Shown: positions 36,585 to 45,359, numbered from the stretch's first letter. The stretch: 56,730 nucleotides of DNA from Thiotrichaceae bacterium (GCA_027083815.1 JALWMR010000086.1:1-56730), one strand, 5' to 3'. Notes: generated by a model not told the origin, from the sequence alone. Numbers and translations are program-made.

Positions 36585-38291
36585 ATGAAAAAGAAGTTAC
36601 AAATTTTAATACTCTCGCTCAGTGCTTTGGCAAGCGGTGGTTTTAGTTTAACGGCACAGGCTGATGTAATGGGGTTTGTGGAAGATACCTTACTTGAAGG
36701 AAATGTTTATCAACATGCCATTAGCCCTGATGGTCAATTTGTTTTTTCTACAACTTTAAGCCCAGCTCAACTCTATGTACACCGACGTGATCCTGAAACG
36801 GGTAAATTAACTCTTGTTCAAAAAATAGAAAAAGCAGATCTGGTTCCCGGTAAAACAACATTTTTCAATCCGCAAGGTATGGTAGTTAGTCCTGATAGCA
36901 AACAGTTGTATATTAGTACTGTATTTGGGGAAGTTGGTGATAGTGACTTGCCTTTTGATGAGTCTGTAGTGCGCTTTGATATAAGCTCAAATGGCTTATT
37001 GTCCTATCATAGCAGAGTGATAACGGGTAAAGCAGATACTGGTCTGGTTATAAGCCCAAAAGGAAAATTCTTATACGTGGGATCAGCTAGTTCTTCAGGT
37101 GCACCAATTGCTGTATTAAAACGGGCTAATAATGGCAATATTAGTTTGGTTGAGACAGTTAAGACAGATTCAAATGGAAATGAGTTAGATGACACCCAAA
37201 GTATTAGCATTAGCCCTGATGGCAAGACATTATATGCATCAAGTTTAAATGTTGATGGTCATTTATATATTTATAATCTAGATAAAACAACAGGACACCT
37301 AACTGGCGTTGATACCCTTATCCATAACAATATAGTTAAACCTATCTGGCGTCATTCAGAAGATACGCCTGTCCCAGGCTCAGGTGGTGCAGGCGTTGCT
37401 ATTACAAAAGATGGAAAGTTTTTGTATTCTGTTGGTGGTTATGGAGAACCAAGTTCAGAACAGCGTCGTTCAATAACTATTTTTAAACGTCAATCTAATG
37501 GCAAGCTTGAACATTTTAAAGATATAAAATCACCAGATAGTGGTAATGGACTTGGTATTCTATTTGCCACTAAAGCTCATTTGATTCTTAGCCCTAATGA
37601 AAAATATATTTATACCTTCGACCCAATTATTAACACAATTGGCGTATGGAAAAGAAACACTACAACAGGTGATTTAACCTTTTTGGATAAAATTGATGAA
37701 ATTTCAAATAACACCTCGGGTAATAAGCTAGTCAGTTCCAAAGATGGACGGCATGTATACCTTAATGCATCTAATAAGATAAAGGTCTATGACCTACGCT
37801 CCGACTTGGAGATTGTAAAATCTGGCCCCAGCACCAATGTAGCCCCTAATGGCACCATTTCCTATACTTTGGCAGTGACCAATAATGGCCCCAGTGATGC
37901 GCAAAATGTGGTGGTCACAGATACCCTGCCTGCTGGCACAAGCTATATCAGTGGCACGGTTAATTCAGCCTCAGGTTCATGTTCAGCCAGTGGTCAAAAA
38001 GTCACCTGTAGCATGGGTAAATTTGCTGTAAATGACGGCTATAACGCCATTATTCAGGTAAAAGCCCCCACAGCAGAAGGCACAATCACCAATACAGCCA
38101 GCGTGACTGCCGACCAACTGGATACAAAAACAACGGATAATAGTGACTCGGTTACCACCACCATTAAAAAAGGCGGCTCAACCCTGCCACCCGTAACAGG
38201 TGGTGGAACAGGCGGCAGTGGCGGAGGTAGCATGCCACTGAGCTTGTTTGTGCTGTTATTGCCCGCTTTACTACGTCGCAGGTTTGGCTAG
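36585..38291 (+). CDS. Beta-propeller/DUF11 surface protein with GlyGly-CTERM tail (copy B)
   Basis: A 568-residue paralogue of the preceding gene with the same architecture: signal peptide, propeller (about 30-400), DUF11 (about 405-535) and GlyGly-CTERM tail with RRR. The first ~98 bp and last ~460 bp are nearly identical to copy A, with about 3 and 18 differences counted by eye. The propeller has diverged and is about 20 residues longer. Such conserved ends with a variable middle suggest gene conversion at the ends or diversification of the exposed domain. Confidence 0.9.
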   Translation: MKKKLQILILSLSALASGGFSLTAQADVMGFVEDTLLEGNVYQHAISPDGQFVFSTTLSPAQLYVHRRDPETGKLTLVQKIEKADLVPGKTTFFNPQGMVVSPDSKQLYISTVFGEVGDSDLPFDESVVRFDISSNGLLSYHSRVITGKADTGLVISPKGKFLYVGSASSSGAPIAVLKRANNGNISLVETVKTDSNGNELDDTQSISISPDGKTLYASSLNVDGHLYIYNLDKTTGHLTGVDTLIHNNIVKPIWRHSEDTPVPGSGGAGVAITKDGKFLYSVGGYGEPSSEQRRSITIFKRQSNGKLEHFKDIKSPDSGNGLGILFATKAHLILSPNEKYIYTFDPIINTIGVWKRNTTTGDLTFLDKIDEISNNTSGNKLVSSKDGRHVYLNASNKIKVYDLRSDLEIVKSGPSTNVAPNGTISYTLAVTNNGPSDAQNVVVTDTLPAGTSYISGTVNSASGSCSASGQKVTCSMGKFAVNDGYNAIIQVKAPTAEGTITNTASVTADQLDTKTTDNSDSVTTTIKKGGSTLPPVTGGGTGGSGGGSMPLSLFVLLLPALLRRRFG

Positions 38292-38312
38292 CCCTAACGC
38301 TTTTGACTGGAG

Positions 38313-38344
38313 AAAACCCCTTCCTTAGTGGAGGGGTTTTTTTA
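38313..38344 (+). terminator. Intrinsic terminator after the propeller genes
   Basis: The stem AAAACCCCTTCC/GGAGGGGTTTT (one bulged T) with a short TTAGT loop is followed by TTTT. It ends the 32.6-38.3 kb gene set. Confidence 0.92.
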
Positions 38345-38693
38345 TTGGTTTCAGCAAAAGGGTAACGTTGAGTAAAATGCCTAAAAAGACGGGGTACTTA
38401 TTATGGTTGTTTTTGTCACGGAGCCGAGCGATAAGCGAGACAATGTCAGAGTGTAACGACGACAACCCGAAGGGTGAGGCGTAGCTGAACAAAAGCCATG
38501 CGTCGCCAAACAACGGCGACATAATTGAATTGTCCGTTTCAAACAACGAAACAGCAAGTTCACTAAAAAAGTGGGGGGGGTGTACTTATCAGATTATCTC
38601 AGGGGGGCTTAGGACGGGCGTTAGCGTCATTTGTTTGATTGTAGTTTGCGCAAGATCAAAATATAGTATATTCTAATATGCTAATATAGTTTT
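38345..38693. other. Gene-free interval with repeat copy and degenerate core
   Basis: No gene is supported. It holds a degenerate core (AAAAAGACGGGGTACTTA at about 38383-38400) followed by the family tail TGGTTGTTTTTGTCACGG, then the full long copy 38417-38590. The remainder (38591-38693) is AT-rich with several ATATAGTATATT-like steps that may hold the glsB-like promoter. Confidence 0.7.
38417..38590 (+). repeat. Long copy 11 of the GGGGGGTGTAC repeat family with two-hairpin module
   Basis: It starts with GCGAGACAATGTCAGAGTGT in the long module, continues through the GTCGCC/GGCGAC and GTTTC/GAAAC hairpins shared with the copy at 5901-6060, and ends in a core with eight G and TGTACTTA. A degenerate core and tail lie immediately upstream, so two insertions may be stacked. 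Confidence 0.87.
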
Positions 38694-38723
38694 ATGCTTT
38701 TAACCAATCGCAAGGAGAGAGAC

Positions 38724-38984
38724 ATGGCACTTTGGACGCTATTAGTTTGGTTGGCTGTTGGCGCAGTCGCCGGTATTTTGGCTCGTAAGGTTATGGGTGG
38801 TACATCACCCTTTGGTTTTATTGGTGATATTATTTTGGGTATTGCTGGAGGCGTGGTAGGTGGTTATTTGATGGCTCTGGCTGGTTTCGGTAATACCACG
38901 GGTGGTTTGATTGCAACTATTTTAACTGCGACAGCGGGTGCTGTTTTGTTGATTTGGACAACCAAGTTTCTAAAAAAATCATAG
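38724..38984 (+). CDS. GlsB/YeaQ/YmgE family stress-response membrane protein
   Basis: An 86-residue protein with about three membrane helices and the Gly-rich pattern GAVAGILARKVMGG, then FIGDIILGIAGGVVGGYL, typical of the family. The ATG at 38724 has AAGGAGAG upstream; a longer in-frame start at 38694 lacks one. Family members are induced by stress but have no defined activity. It is nearly contiguous with the next gene (9 bp), so the two are probably co-transcribed. Confidence 0.92.
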   Translation: MALWTLLVWLAVGAVAGILARKVMGGTSPFGFIGDIILGIAGGVVGGYLMALAGFGNTTGGLIATILTATAGAVLLIWTTKFLKKS

Positions 38985-38993
38985 GTGTTTGTT

Positions 38994-39596
38994 ATGGAAG
39001 CGAATGAAACGAATAAAGAAGATCAAAAAAGTTTTTTTGAACGCCTGGGGGAGATTTTAAATTCACCTTTGCCTGGTACTGAAGCGAAGAAAACTGAAGC
39101 AGATAAAACGGTATCAGGCACGGATGTTTCCCATGAGGATAACTCCTTGTTGGCACGTGTAAAAGAGATATTAAATACACCCTTGCCCGGTAGTGACACC
39201 TTAGATGCGCAAATCGCAGAAGATAATAGTCTGGATACGATGTTGCGCGATATATCTGAAAAGGATGTTCAGGAAAACTGGTGGGAAACTGACTGGGCGG
39301 CCTTCAAGGCGCATCAGGATGAAGACCGTAAGGGTTTAAACATGAAGCAACGCGTGGATCAAGAGGCGTTTGCAAAGTATCAGGAGCAAGAGCGCCAGCA
39401 ATTTGATGCCTATCAGTCAAAAGAGTTTGAGTTGTTTCAGGCGCAACAACAAGCCAAGCTGGCATGGATTCAACAGCAGCAGCTACAGCAGGCAGAAGGA
39501 GTAGAAGTTGCAGGCATGGTGCCGCCTCCAGCTCCGGTAGCACCTTTGGCACCAGAAATGCCAACACCTCCCTGGTTAAAAAATTCTCAGGTGTAA
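38994..39596 (+). CDS. Unknown acidic, Gln-rich protein with a duplicated ILN-x-PLPG motif
   Basis: A 200-residue protein of no family I recognise. Two copies of a short motif occur near the N-terminus: FFERLGEILNSPLPGTE (about 15-31) and LLARVKEILNTPLPGSD (about 52-68). Residues about 95-165 are charged, Gln-rich and likely a long helix or coiled coil (EFELFQAQQQAKLAWIQQQQ). The tail is Pro-rich (VPPPAPVAPLAPEMPTPPW). No signal peptide is present. Co-transcribed with the GlsB-like gene; a cytoplasmic partner or scaffold is possible. Confidence 0.8.
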   Translation: MEANETNKEDQKSFFERLGEILNSPLPGTEAKKTEADKTVSGTDVSHEDNSLLARVKEILNTPLPGSDTLDAQIAEDNSLDTMLRDISEKDVQENWWETDWAAFKAHQDEDRKGLNMKQRVDQEAFAKYQEQERQQFDAYQSKEFELFQAQQQAKLAWIQQQQLQQAEGVEVAGMVPPPAPVAPLAPEMPTPPWLKNSQV

Positions 39597-39634
39597 AGGT
39601 TGCTTAAGGCTTAATTTAAGTCATCTATATTGCT

Positions 39635-39665
39635 AAAGCCCGCGTTATAATATGCGGGCTTTTTA
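39635..39665 (+). terminator. Intrinsic terminator after the Gln-rich protein gene
   Basis: The stem AAGCCCGC/GCGGGCTT with a 10-nt AT-rich loop is followed by TTT. It separates this unit from the DUF455 gene. Confidence 0.92.
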
Positions 39666-39679
39666 ATTGGTGCTATTTT

Positions 39680-39715
39680 GGGAAAAGGGCAAAAAAACCC
39701 GGGGGTGTACTTTTT
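39680..39715 (+). repeat. Short copy 12 of the GGGGGGTGTAC repeat family, at the DUF455 gene start
   Basis: GGAAAAGGGCAAAAAAACCC, then five G, then TGTACTTTTT. The last T residues run into the TTG codon at 39714, the likely start of the DUF455 gene. The segment GGGGGTG lies 6 nt before that codon and can pair with the anti-Shine-Dalgarno CACCUCC using one G-U pair. Confidence 0.85.
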
Positions 39716-40517
39716 GAATCTATATAATGCTGTTTATGAGTGCTTAATGCTGGATAATGTGAATGAAAAGCTGGCTAAGACACAAAAATTATATAATGGT
39801 TGGCAGAAAAACACGCTGTTACGCAGTGAAACGTTGCCAATCAAGCCACCTGAGCGGATAGAGGTTCCCGGTCGCCCGGAGAAGCCTGATTTGATTGATC
39901 CAACTCAGTTAAAACAGCGAAAATTAGGTTCTGAAGAAGGTCGGGCAACCCTGGTTCACGCCATTTGTCACATTGAATTTAATGCCATTAACCTGGCACT
40001 GGATGCGGTCTATCGTTTCAGGGATATGCCGGATGATTATTATGGCGACTGGCTAAAGGTGGCAAAGGAAGAGGCGTATCATTTTTCATTGTTGAGCCAG
40101 CGTTTGCAGGATATGGGTTATCAATACGGTGATTTTCCCGCACATAATGGTTTGTGGGAGATGGTTTTGCGAACCGATCAGGATGTGTTAGTTCGCATGG
40201 CGCTGGTGCCTCGTGTATTGGAAGCTCGCGGGTTGGATGTGACACCACCAATGATGGATAAACTTGCCAGGGCCGGCGATAATGAGTCTGTTAAGATACT
40301 CAAGATTATTCTTCGTGACGAAATAGGCCATGTGGCAATAGGCTCGCGCTGGTTTAAATATTGTTGTGCAAAAAAAGATTTGAACCCGGAGCAAACCTTT
40401 AGAGACTTACTGGTCGAATATATGGGTGGCGGGTTGCGGGGGCCATTTCATAATGAAGCGCGTTTGCAAGCAGGCTTCAGCCAGCAGGAGATGGACGAAC
40501 TGGTTAAAATGGTTTAA
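39714..40517 (+). CDS. DUF455 family ferritin-like protein
   Basis: A 267-residue protein if started at TTG 39714. The reading frame is open back to 39678, but codons 39678-39713 are repeat sequence. NLYNAVYECLMLDNVNEKL is the expected N-terminal helix of the family. Ferritin-like metal ligands are visible in AICHIEFNAINLALDA, AKEEAYHF and LRDEIGHVAIG (E-x-x-H patterns). The family is related to diiron oxidases such as MiaE; the reaction is unknown. An ATG at 39747 would remove half of the first helix. The lytic transglycosylase gene follows after 31 bp. Confidence 0.85.
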   Translation: MNLYNAVYECLMLDNVNEKLAKTQKLYNGWQKNTLLRSETLPIKPPERIEVPGRPEKPDLIDPTQLKQRKLGSEEGRATLVHAICHIEFNAINLALDAVYRFRDMPDDYYGDWLKVAKEEAYHFSLLSQRLQDMGYQYGDFPAHNGLWEMVLRTDQDVLVRMALVPRVLEARGLDVTPPMMDKLARAGDNESVKILKIILRDEIGHVAIGSRWFKYCCAKKDLNPEQTFRDLLVEYMGGGLRGPFHNEARLQAGFSQQEMDELVKMV

Positions 40518-40548
40518 ACCTGAATCCCTAAAATGATATAGTGGGGCG

Positions 40549-41589
40549 ATGCGCACAATTAATATGAAACTATTTACTCGTTTAATCCTCTTGACGATTT
40601 GCCTGTATCCATTTTGGGTGAATGCTCAATTATCGAACAAACAGCAATCGAGTATTGATAAAATACAACTGGCCATGCGGGGAATAGATGGTTATTCAAT
40701 TACTCCCAAAAGAACCTTTAAAAAAGCCTCGGCTACCGCGAAGCAGGGTAAGCCGCTAAAACCTGCCAGGAAGTCCCAGACCAAACAAAGAAAGGTCAGC
40801 TACTGCCTGAATGGCAGTTATAAAAAACTGGCCAAAAAAGTAAAAAAGCATCAAAAAACAATTACTAAATACAGCCTTAAATACGGCGTATCGGAGTCGC
40901 TTATCAAGGCGATCATTACGGCAGAGAGCTGTTTTAATGAACGTGCCGTATCCCCCAAAGGTGCGCATGGACTAATGCAATTAATGCCACAAACGGCTAA
41001 ACGGTTTGGCGTAAAAGATCGCTTTAACCCTGCTTTGAATATAAAAGCCGGTACGCGCTATTTACAGTTCTTGCTGGATTATTACGATGAAGACCTGCTC
41101 AATGCTATTGCTGCCTATAATGCCGGTGAGGGGGCTGTAGATAAATACAAGGGAATTCCCCCCTATAATGAAACCCGCTTGTATGTTAGAAAAGTAGCCG
41201 CCTTGTATAAGTTATATGCACAGGGAGGAGGGCAGCTAAGCCCGCTATTGGTGTCTTTTTCAAAAGATAAGAAATTAGCAAGGTCAGTGTTTGTACCGCG
41301 CGCCATGGCGCACTCAAGATTTAGCCCTTATAAAGGCAGAAAGCGAAACATTGAATGGGGGCGATGTGCCAACCGAACCAGTACCCATCTGAAACGCTCA
41401 ACCAGAGTACAAAGTGGCAACGGTGTGTGGCAACGTATTTATATCGCACAAAAAGGAGATACCCTGTTACGGGTAATGCAAAAAACGGGTATACATAAAA
41501 ATAAAATTGCTCAAATGAACGGCTTGCGATCACGAGCAAAGCTTAGACCTGGTCAGCGTCTTCTGGTTTGGGAATGCAGAAAACGTTAA
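40549..41589 (+). CDS. Lytic murein transglycosylase with LysM domain
   Basis: A 346-residue protein. It has a signal peptide (about 6-26, ending VNAQ), a basic linker, an SLT/lysozyme-like domain (about 105-225) and a C-terminal LysM domain (about 301-343, YIAQKGDTLLRVMQKTG). The catalytic Glu is in ITAESCFNERAVS, followed by GAHGLMQLMPQTA and AIAAYNAGEGAV, all family hallmarks. It cleaves peptidoglycan glycan strands in the periplasm. The start at 40549 is taken; an in-frame ATG at 40564 is also plausible. Confidence 0.94.
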   Translation: MRTINMKLFTRLILLTICLYPFWVNAQLSNKQQSSIDKIQLAMRGIDGYSITPKRTFKKASATAKQGKPLKPARKSQTKQRKVSYCLNGSYKKLAKKVKKHQKTITKYSLKYGVSESLIKAIITAESCFNERAVSPKGAHGLMQLMPQTAKRFGVKDRFNPALNIKAGTRYLQFLLDYYDEDLLNAIAAYNAGEGAVDKYKGIPPYNETRLYVRKVAALYKLYAQGGGQLSPLLVSFSKDKKLARSVFVPRAMAHSRFSPYKGRKRNIEWGRCANRTSTHLKRSTRVQSGNGVWQRIYIAQKGDTLLRVMQKTGIHKNKIAQMNGLRSRAKLRPGQRLLVWECRKR

Positions 41590-41644
41590 GGAGAGCCTGA
41601 TTAAGTTGATTAGAATAACTGGACTTGATCAGGTTCTTCTTAAA
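41586..41644 (+). other. Palindromic hairpin after the lytic transglycosylase gene
   Basis: TTAAGGAGAGCCTGATTAAG pairs with CTTGATCAGGTTCTTCTTAA around an 11-nt loop. The first arm includes the stop codon. There is no strong T-run, so it is either a weak terminator or a small REP-like element. Similar sequence starts at 16440 (AAGGAACCTCTGATTAAG). Confidence 0.6.
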
Positions 41645-41763
41645 TTATATCTCGATTTTCGACCATTTATAAGAAAAACAAGCCACTATAATGAAAAGCT
41701 GAAGAAAATAATCACGAAATAGGTTAATATTTAGCCAATCGGGCTAAATCAGAGAAAATAAAT

Positions 41764-43467
41764 ATGCGACCTGCAAGAGTCATTCTGAATGCAAAATCAC
41801 CTCTAATTAACACACCAGCCTGGCTGGCTTTATTAGATCATTACAAGAAGGTGAAGAAAATTCACATGCTGGACCTTTTCGAAAAAGATCCACAACGTTT
41901 TGAGCGATATTCTATAAAGTTTAATGATATGTTGCTCGATTTTTCAAAGAATCGTGTCACCGATGAAACCATGAAGCTACTCTTTGATTTGGCAAGGCAA
42001 GCCAGGGTTGAAGAGTGGCGTGACAAAATGTTCAATGGTGAAAAAATTAATAATACCGAGGGACGGGCTGTTCTGCATACCGCTTTGCGTAACCGTTCTG
42101 GTCGCCCCGTTTTTGTTGATGATGAAAATGTCATGCCAGCGGTTGAGGCCGAGCTTGAGAAAATGCGGGTTTTTTCAGAAAAAGTACGTAGTGGCCAGTG
42201 GATTGGATACGCAGGCTTGCCGATTACCAATGTGGTTAATATTGGTATAGGTGGCTCTGACCTGGGGCCGAATATGGTCTGCAGGGCTTTAACACCGTAT
42301 GCACATAATAATATTCGGGTGCATTTTGTATCCAATGTTGATGGCACCCATATCGACCAGATGCTGAAGCATCTGCGCCCGGAAACAACGCTGTTTATTG
42401 TAGCTTCAAAAACCTTTACTACTCAGGAAACATTAACCAATGCAAATACCGCAAAGAAGTGGTTTCTGGATGGGGCTGGACGTGTGACCGAAGATGATAT
42501 TGCCAAACATTTTGTTGCTGTATCGACCAATGAAGAAGAAGTTGAAAAGTTTGGTATTGATCCGGTTAATATGTTTCGCTTTTGGGACTGGGTAGGTGGG
42601 CGTTACTCCTTGTGGTCTGCCGTTGGCCTGGCTAGCATCATCTACATAGGCATGGATAATTTTATAGAGCTTTTGGAAGGTGCGCATGAAATGGATGAGC
42701 ATTTCAGAAGTGAATCTTTAGAAAGCAATATGCCGGTTATACTTGCCATGCTGGGTATCTGGTATGGTAATTTCTTTAATGCCGAATCAAGTGCGGTTCT
42801 GCCTTACGATCATAATTTACGCATGCTTCCTGCCTATCTGGAGCAGGCTGATATGGAAAGTAATGGCAAGTCGGTAGATCGGCAGGGTCGTCAAACAACC
42901 TATTCAACCGGTAAAATAATCTGGGGTGCAGAAGGTATAAACGGACAACATGCTTTTTATCAACTGCTTCATCAGGGAACCCGTTTAATTCCAACTGACT
43001 TTATTGCTTCGATACAGTCGGATGTCTGTCTGAGGAATCATTGTGATATTTTAGCTTCTAACTTTCTGGCGCAGACGGAAGCCTTGATGCGCGGTCGTAA
43101 TATGGATAAAACCCGCGAGCAACTGGAAAAGGCAGGTATCGAATTGCACAAGGCTGAAAACCGCTTGCCACACATGATTTTTGAAGGCAATCAGCCGAGT
43201 AACTCAATCGTTATCAAGAAGCTAACACCTCGTGCTCTGGGTTCTTTATTGGCCATGTATGAACATAAGATTTTTGTTCAGGGTATTGTCTGGAATCTTA
43301 ATTCTTATGACCAGTGGGGTGTTGAACTGGGCAAGAAGCTGGCCAAAAATATTCTCCAGGAGCTTGAATCAGGTGAGAATATGCACGAGCATGACAGTTC
43401 AACACAAGGCTTGCTGGACTGGTTTAGAGAAGTGCGTCGAGAGTCAATGGAATCAGAAAAACAGTAG
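41764..43467 (+). CDS. pgi: Glucose-6-phosphate isomerase
   Basis: A 567-residue enzyme interconverting glucose-6-phosphate and fructose-6-phosphate. Signatures are [41 protein letters not shown] and QGGRQTT-like [13 protein letters not shown]. The catalytic Glu and His regions ([15 protein letters not shown]) are present. It is a full-length, single-gene unit with weak Shine-Dalgarno and ends near a repeat copy facing bamB. Confidence 0.97.
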   Translation: MRPARVILNAKSPLINTPAWLALLDHYKKVKKIHMLDLFEKDPQRFERYSIKFNDMLLDFSKNRVTDETMKLLFDLARQARVEEWRDKMFNGEKINNTEGRAVLHTALRNRSGRPVFVDDENVMPAVEAELEKMRVFSEKVRSGQWIGYAGLPITNVVNIGIGGSDLGPNMVCRALTPYAHNNIRVHFVSNVDGTHIDQMLKHLRPETTLFIVASKTFTTQETLTNANTAKKWFLDGAGRVTEDDIAKHFVAVSTNEEEVEKFGIDPVNMFRFWDWVGGRYSLWSAVGLASIIYIGMDNFIELLEGAHEMDEHFRSESLESNMPVILAMLGIWYGNFFNAESSAVLPYDHNLRMLPAYLEQADMESNGKSVDRQGRQTTYSTGKIIWGAEGINGQHAFYQLLHQGTRLIPTDFIASIQSDVCLRNHCDILASNFLAQTEALMRGRNMDKTREQLEKAGIELHKAENRLPHMIFEGNQPSNSIVIKKLTPRALGSLLAMYEHKIFVQGIVWNLNSYDQWGVELGKKLAKNILQELESGENMHEHDSSTQGLLDWFREVRRESMESEKQ

Positions 43468-43484
43468 CTAATCAAGGCTGCTTA

Positions 43485-43522
43485 AGAGAAAAGCCATAAA
43501 AAGTAGGGGGGTGTACTTTTTA
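43485..43522 (+). repeat. Short copy 13 of the GGGGGGTGTAC repeat family
   Basis: GAGAAAAGCCATAAAAAGTA, six G in total, then TGTACTTTTTAG. It lies between the convergent pgi and bamB genes, ending at the bamB stop codon (43520-43522). Confidence 0.88.
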
Positions 43523-44692
43523 GTTACTAAAACGACTAAGTACACCACCTTTTCCAATCGCATATATGCTTTGGCCCGAGACTTCGGGTTCAACAGAGTA
43601 TCCCGCAGGGTCACCTTTAGCGCGGGCAATAAATTTCCCCGAAACCGTATTAATCCAATGCAGGTTACCTTTTTTATCACCGACAACCACTACGGAAGGG
43701 TTGATAATCACGGGTAGGGTGGGCTCATAACGTTTTAAGTCATCCATACTCCAGATGGGCGATCCTGTTTGTGGGTCTAACTTCCAGATTAAGCCTTTAT
43801 CATCACTGCTATAAAGTCCATTAGGGTCAACGCTTACGCCCGTTGAGGTGGAAAAGGAACGCAGCCAGGCAAGTTCACCAGCTTGCATATTGATTCCGGT
43901 TGCATTGCCATTCATAGATGCAGCAAACAAGGCATTTCCCAGTGGTTTTATTCTTCCGTCAATATCAATAATGCGCTCAAGTTCGGTTCTGCCTCGTGGT
44001 ATGGCTATAGTGACTTCCCATGCGGGCTTACCGGTCTTTAAGTTATAGGCAGCTACCTTGCCATTATCAAAGCCAGAAATGACAAGTGGGCCGACAAGAA
44101 CAGGTACGCTGGCACCTAAAATGGTGAGAGCCGGTGGGCGCTGTGAACGTTGCCAGATTAGCTCACCTGTTTCCGATGATAGGCCGTGTATTTTTCCGTC
44201 AATAGTACGAAAAGCGACTCGTCCATTTTTGCCGGGAGAGACCGAAAGTACCTCGCTGCTTAGTCGCTCTATCCAGAGTATTTTTCCTGTATTGGCATCC
44301 AGGGATAGGGCATTGCCATTGCTTGTCCCAAGAAAAATTTGCTGTGCATTTTTATTTGAGGAGCCAGCATTACCATTGATACCTGCACTAATGGTTTCGC
44401 CGATTTTTTGTTTCCAGAGCAATTTTCCGTTAGTTTTGTTATATGCGCTTGCGCTTGAAGCGCCGCCAATATAAACGGTGTTTGGGTCAATAAAGGGATG
44501 AACCTTGTTCTCTCCCATGGCACTGGCTGTTTTTATCTGCCAGTTTTTTTGAACGTTAAGTGTGGCTTTAACCGGCTTTAGGGGGGCAAGAGGGATTGGC
44601 CTGGAGGTTTTACTGCCAAAAACTTGCTGGGTGCAGCCGTTTAAAAAAATTACAAACGCGGCAAATAAAACTAAACCAGGCAATTGTTTCAC
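43520..44692 (-). CDS. bamB: Outer-membrane protein assembly factor BamB
   Basis: A 390-residue lipoprotein with a beta-propeller of PQQ/WD-type blades (GKLLWKQKIGE, TGKILWIERLSS, TGELIWQRS, TGKPAWEV, AGELAWLRS). It helps BamA insert outer-membrane proteins. The start is GTG 44692, with AGGAG 7 nt upstream, giving KQLPGLVLFAAFVIFLNGC (lipobox Cys); the frame is open further upstream but overlaps yfgM. It follows yfgM by 10 bp. The usual next gene, der, is absent. Confidence 0.95.
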   Translation of the reverse strand: MKQLPGLVLFAAFVIFLNGCTQQVFGSKTSRPIPLAPLKPVKATLNVQKNWQIKTASAMGENKVHPFIDPNTVYIGGASSASAYNKTNGKLLWKQKIGETISAGINGNAGSSNKNAQQIFLGTSNGNALSLDANTGKILWIERLSSEVLSVSPGKNGRVAFRTIDGKIHGLSSETGELIWQRSQRPPALTILGASVPVLVGPLVISGFDNGKVAAYNLKTGKPAWEVTIAIPRGRTELERIIDIDGRIKPLGNALFAASMNGNATGINMQAGELAWLRSFSTSTGVSVDPNGLYSSDDKGLIWKLDPQTGSPIWSMDDLKRYEPTLPVIINPSVVVVGDKKGNLHWINTVSGKFIARAKGDPAGYSVEPEVSGQSIYAIGKGGVLSRFSN

Positions 44693-44702
44693 TGTGTTTC
44701 TC

Positions 44703-45359
44703 CTATGCCCCTTTTTTGGGTGTATCACCCGTTTTGGCCGTATTGCCCAGGTCGTCACGTTTTAGTTTTAATAGCTGAATGCCTTCTCCACCCGAACTTA
44801 ATATTGCCTCATCATAAGCTTCTCGTGCTTTTGGAATATCATTTTCAGCATAATAAATATCACCTTTTATCTCGGCAATAAGTGATGTAAAGGGTTTTGG
44901 ATAGTTCTCAGAGATGATTTTTTTTGCTTCATCCAGTTTACCCGCACTGACCAAAGCGCGAGCCAGTCGTATTTTTGCAATGGTTACGATACTTTCTTGT
45001 GAGCTTTCAGCGGCTTTACGTAATTGTGTAATACAGCTATCTGTCTTTCCTGCTTCGCAATCAGCTTTTGCCACTCTTAATGCTGCAAGGGAAGCATAAG
45101 CTGTGCCGGAATAGTTATCGTTTAGTTTTTTTAGAATTGACTCTGCTTCCGGGCTATTTGGGCCTGTTTTGCTAAGTTTATAGAATAGCCTGGAAGCACC
45201 CTCAGATTGGTCTAGCTGATACTGTTGCCAGTATTTATAGCCAAACATGCCGGCAATAGTAATCGCAACGCCTGCTATGACTGACAGGCCATTTTCCTTC
45301 CACCAGGCTTTTAGTTCTTCTGCTTTTTCTTCATCTGATTTTAAATCAAAGTCTGCCAT
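44703..45359 (-). CDS. yfgM: YfgM ancillary SecYEG translocon/periplasmic chaperone protein
   Basis: A 218-residue single-pass membrane protein. The N-terminal ADFDLKSDEEKAEELKAWWKEN is a family hallmark, followed by a membrane helix (about 23-42) and TPR-like helical repeats to the end. In E. coli it cooperates with PpiD at the translocon. Located between hisS and bamB, as usual. Confidence 0.95.
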   Translation of the reverse strand: MADFDLKSDEEKAEELKAWWKENGLSVIAGVAITIAGMFGYKYWQQYQLDQSEGASRLFYKLSKTGPNSPEAESILKKLNDNYSGTAYASLAALRVAKADCEAGKTDSCITQLRKAAESSQESIVTIAKIRLARALVSAGKLDEAKKIISENYPKPFTSLIAEIKGDIYYAENDIPKAREAYDEAILSSGGEGIQLLKLKRDDLGNTAKTGDTPKKGA

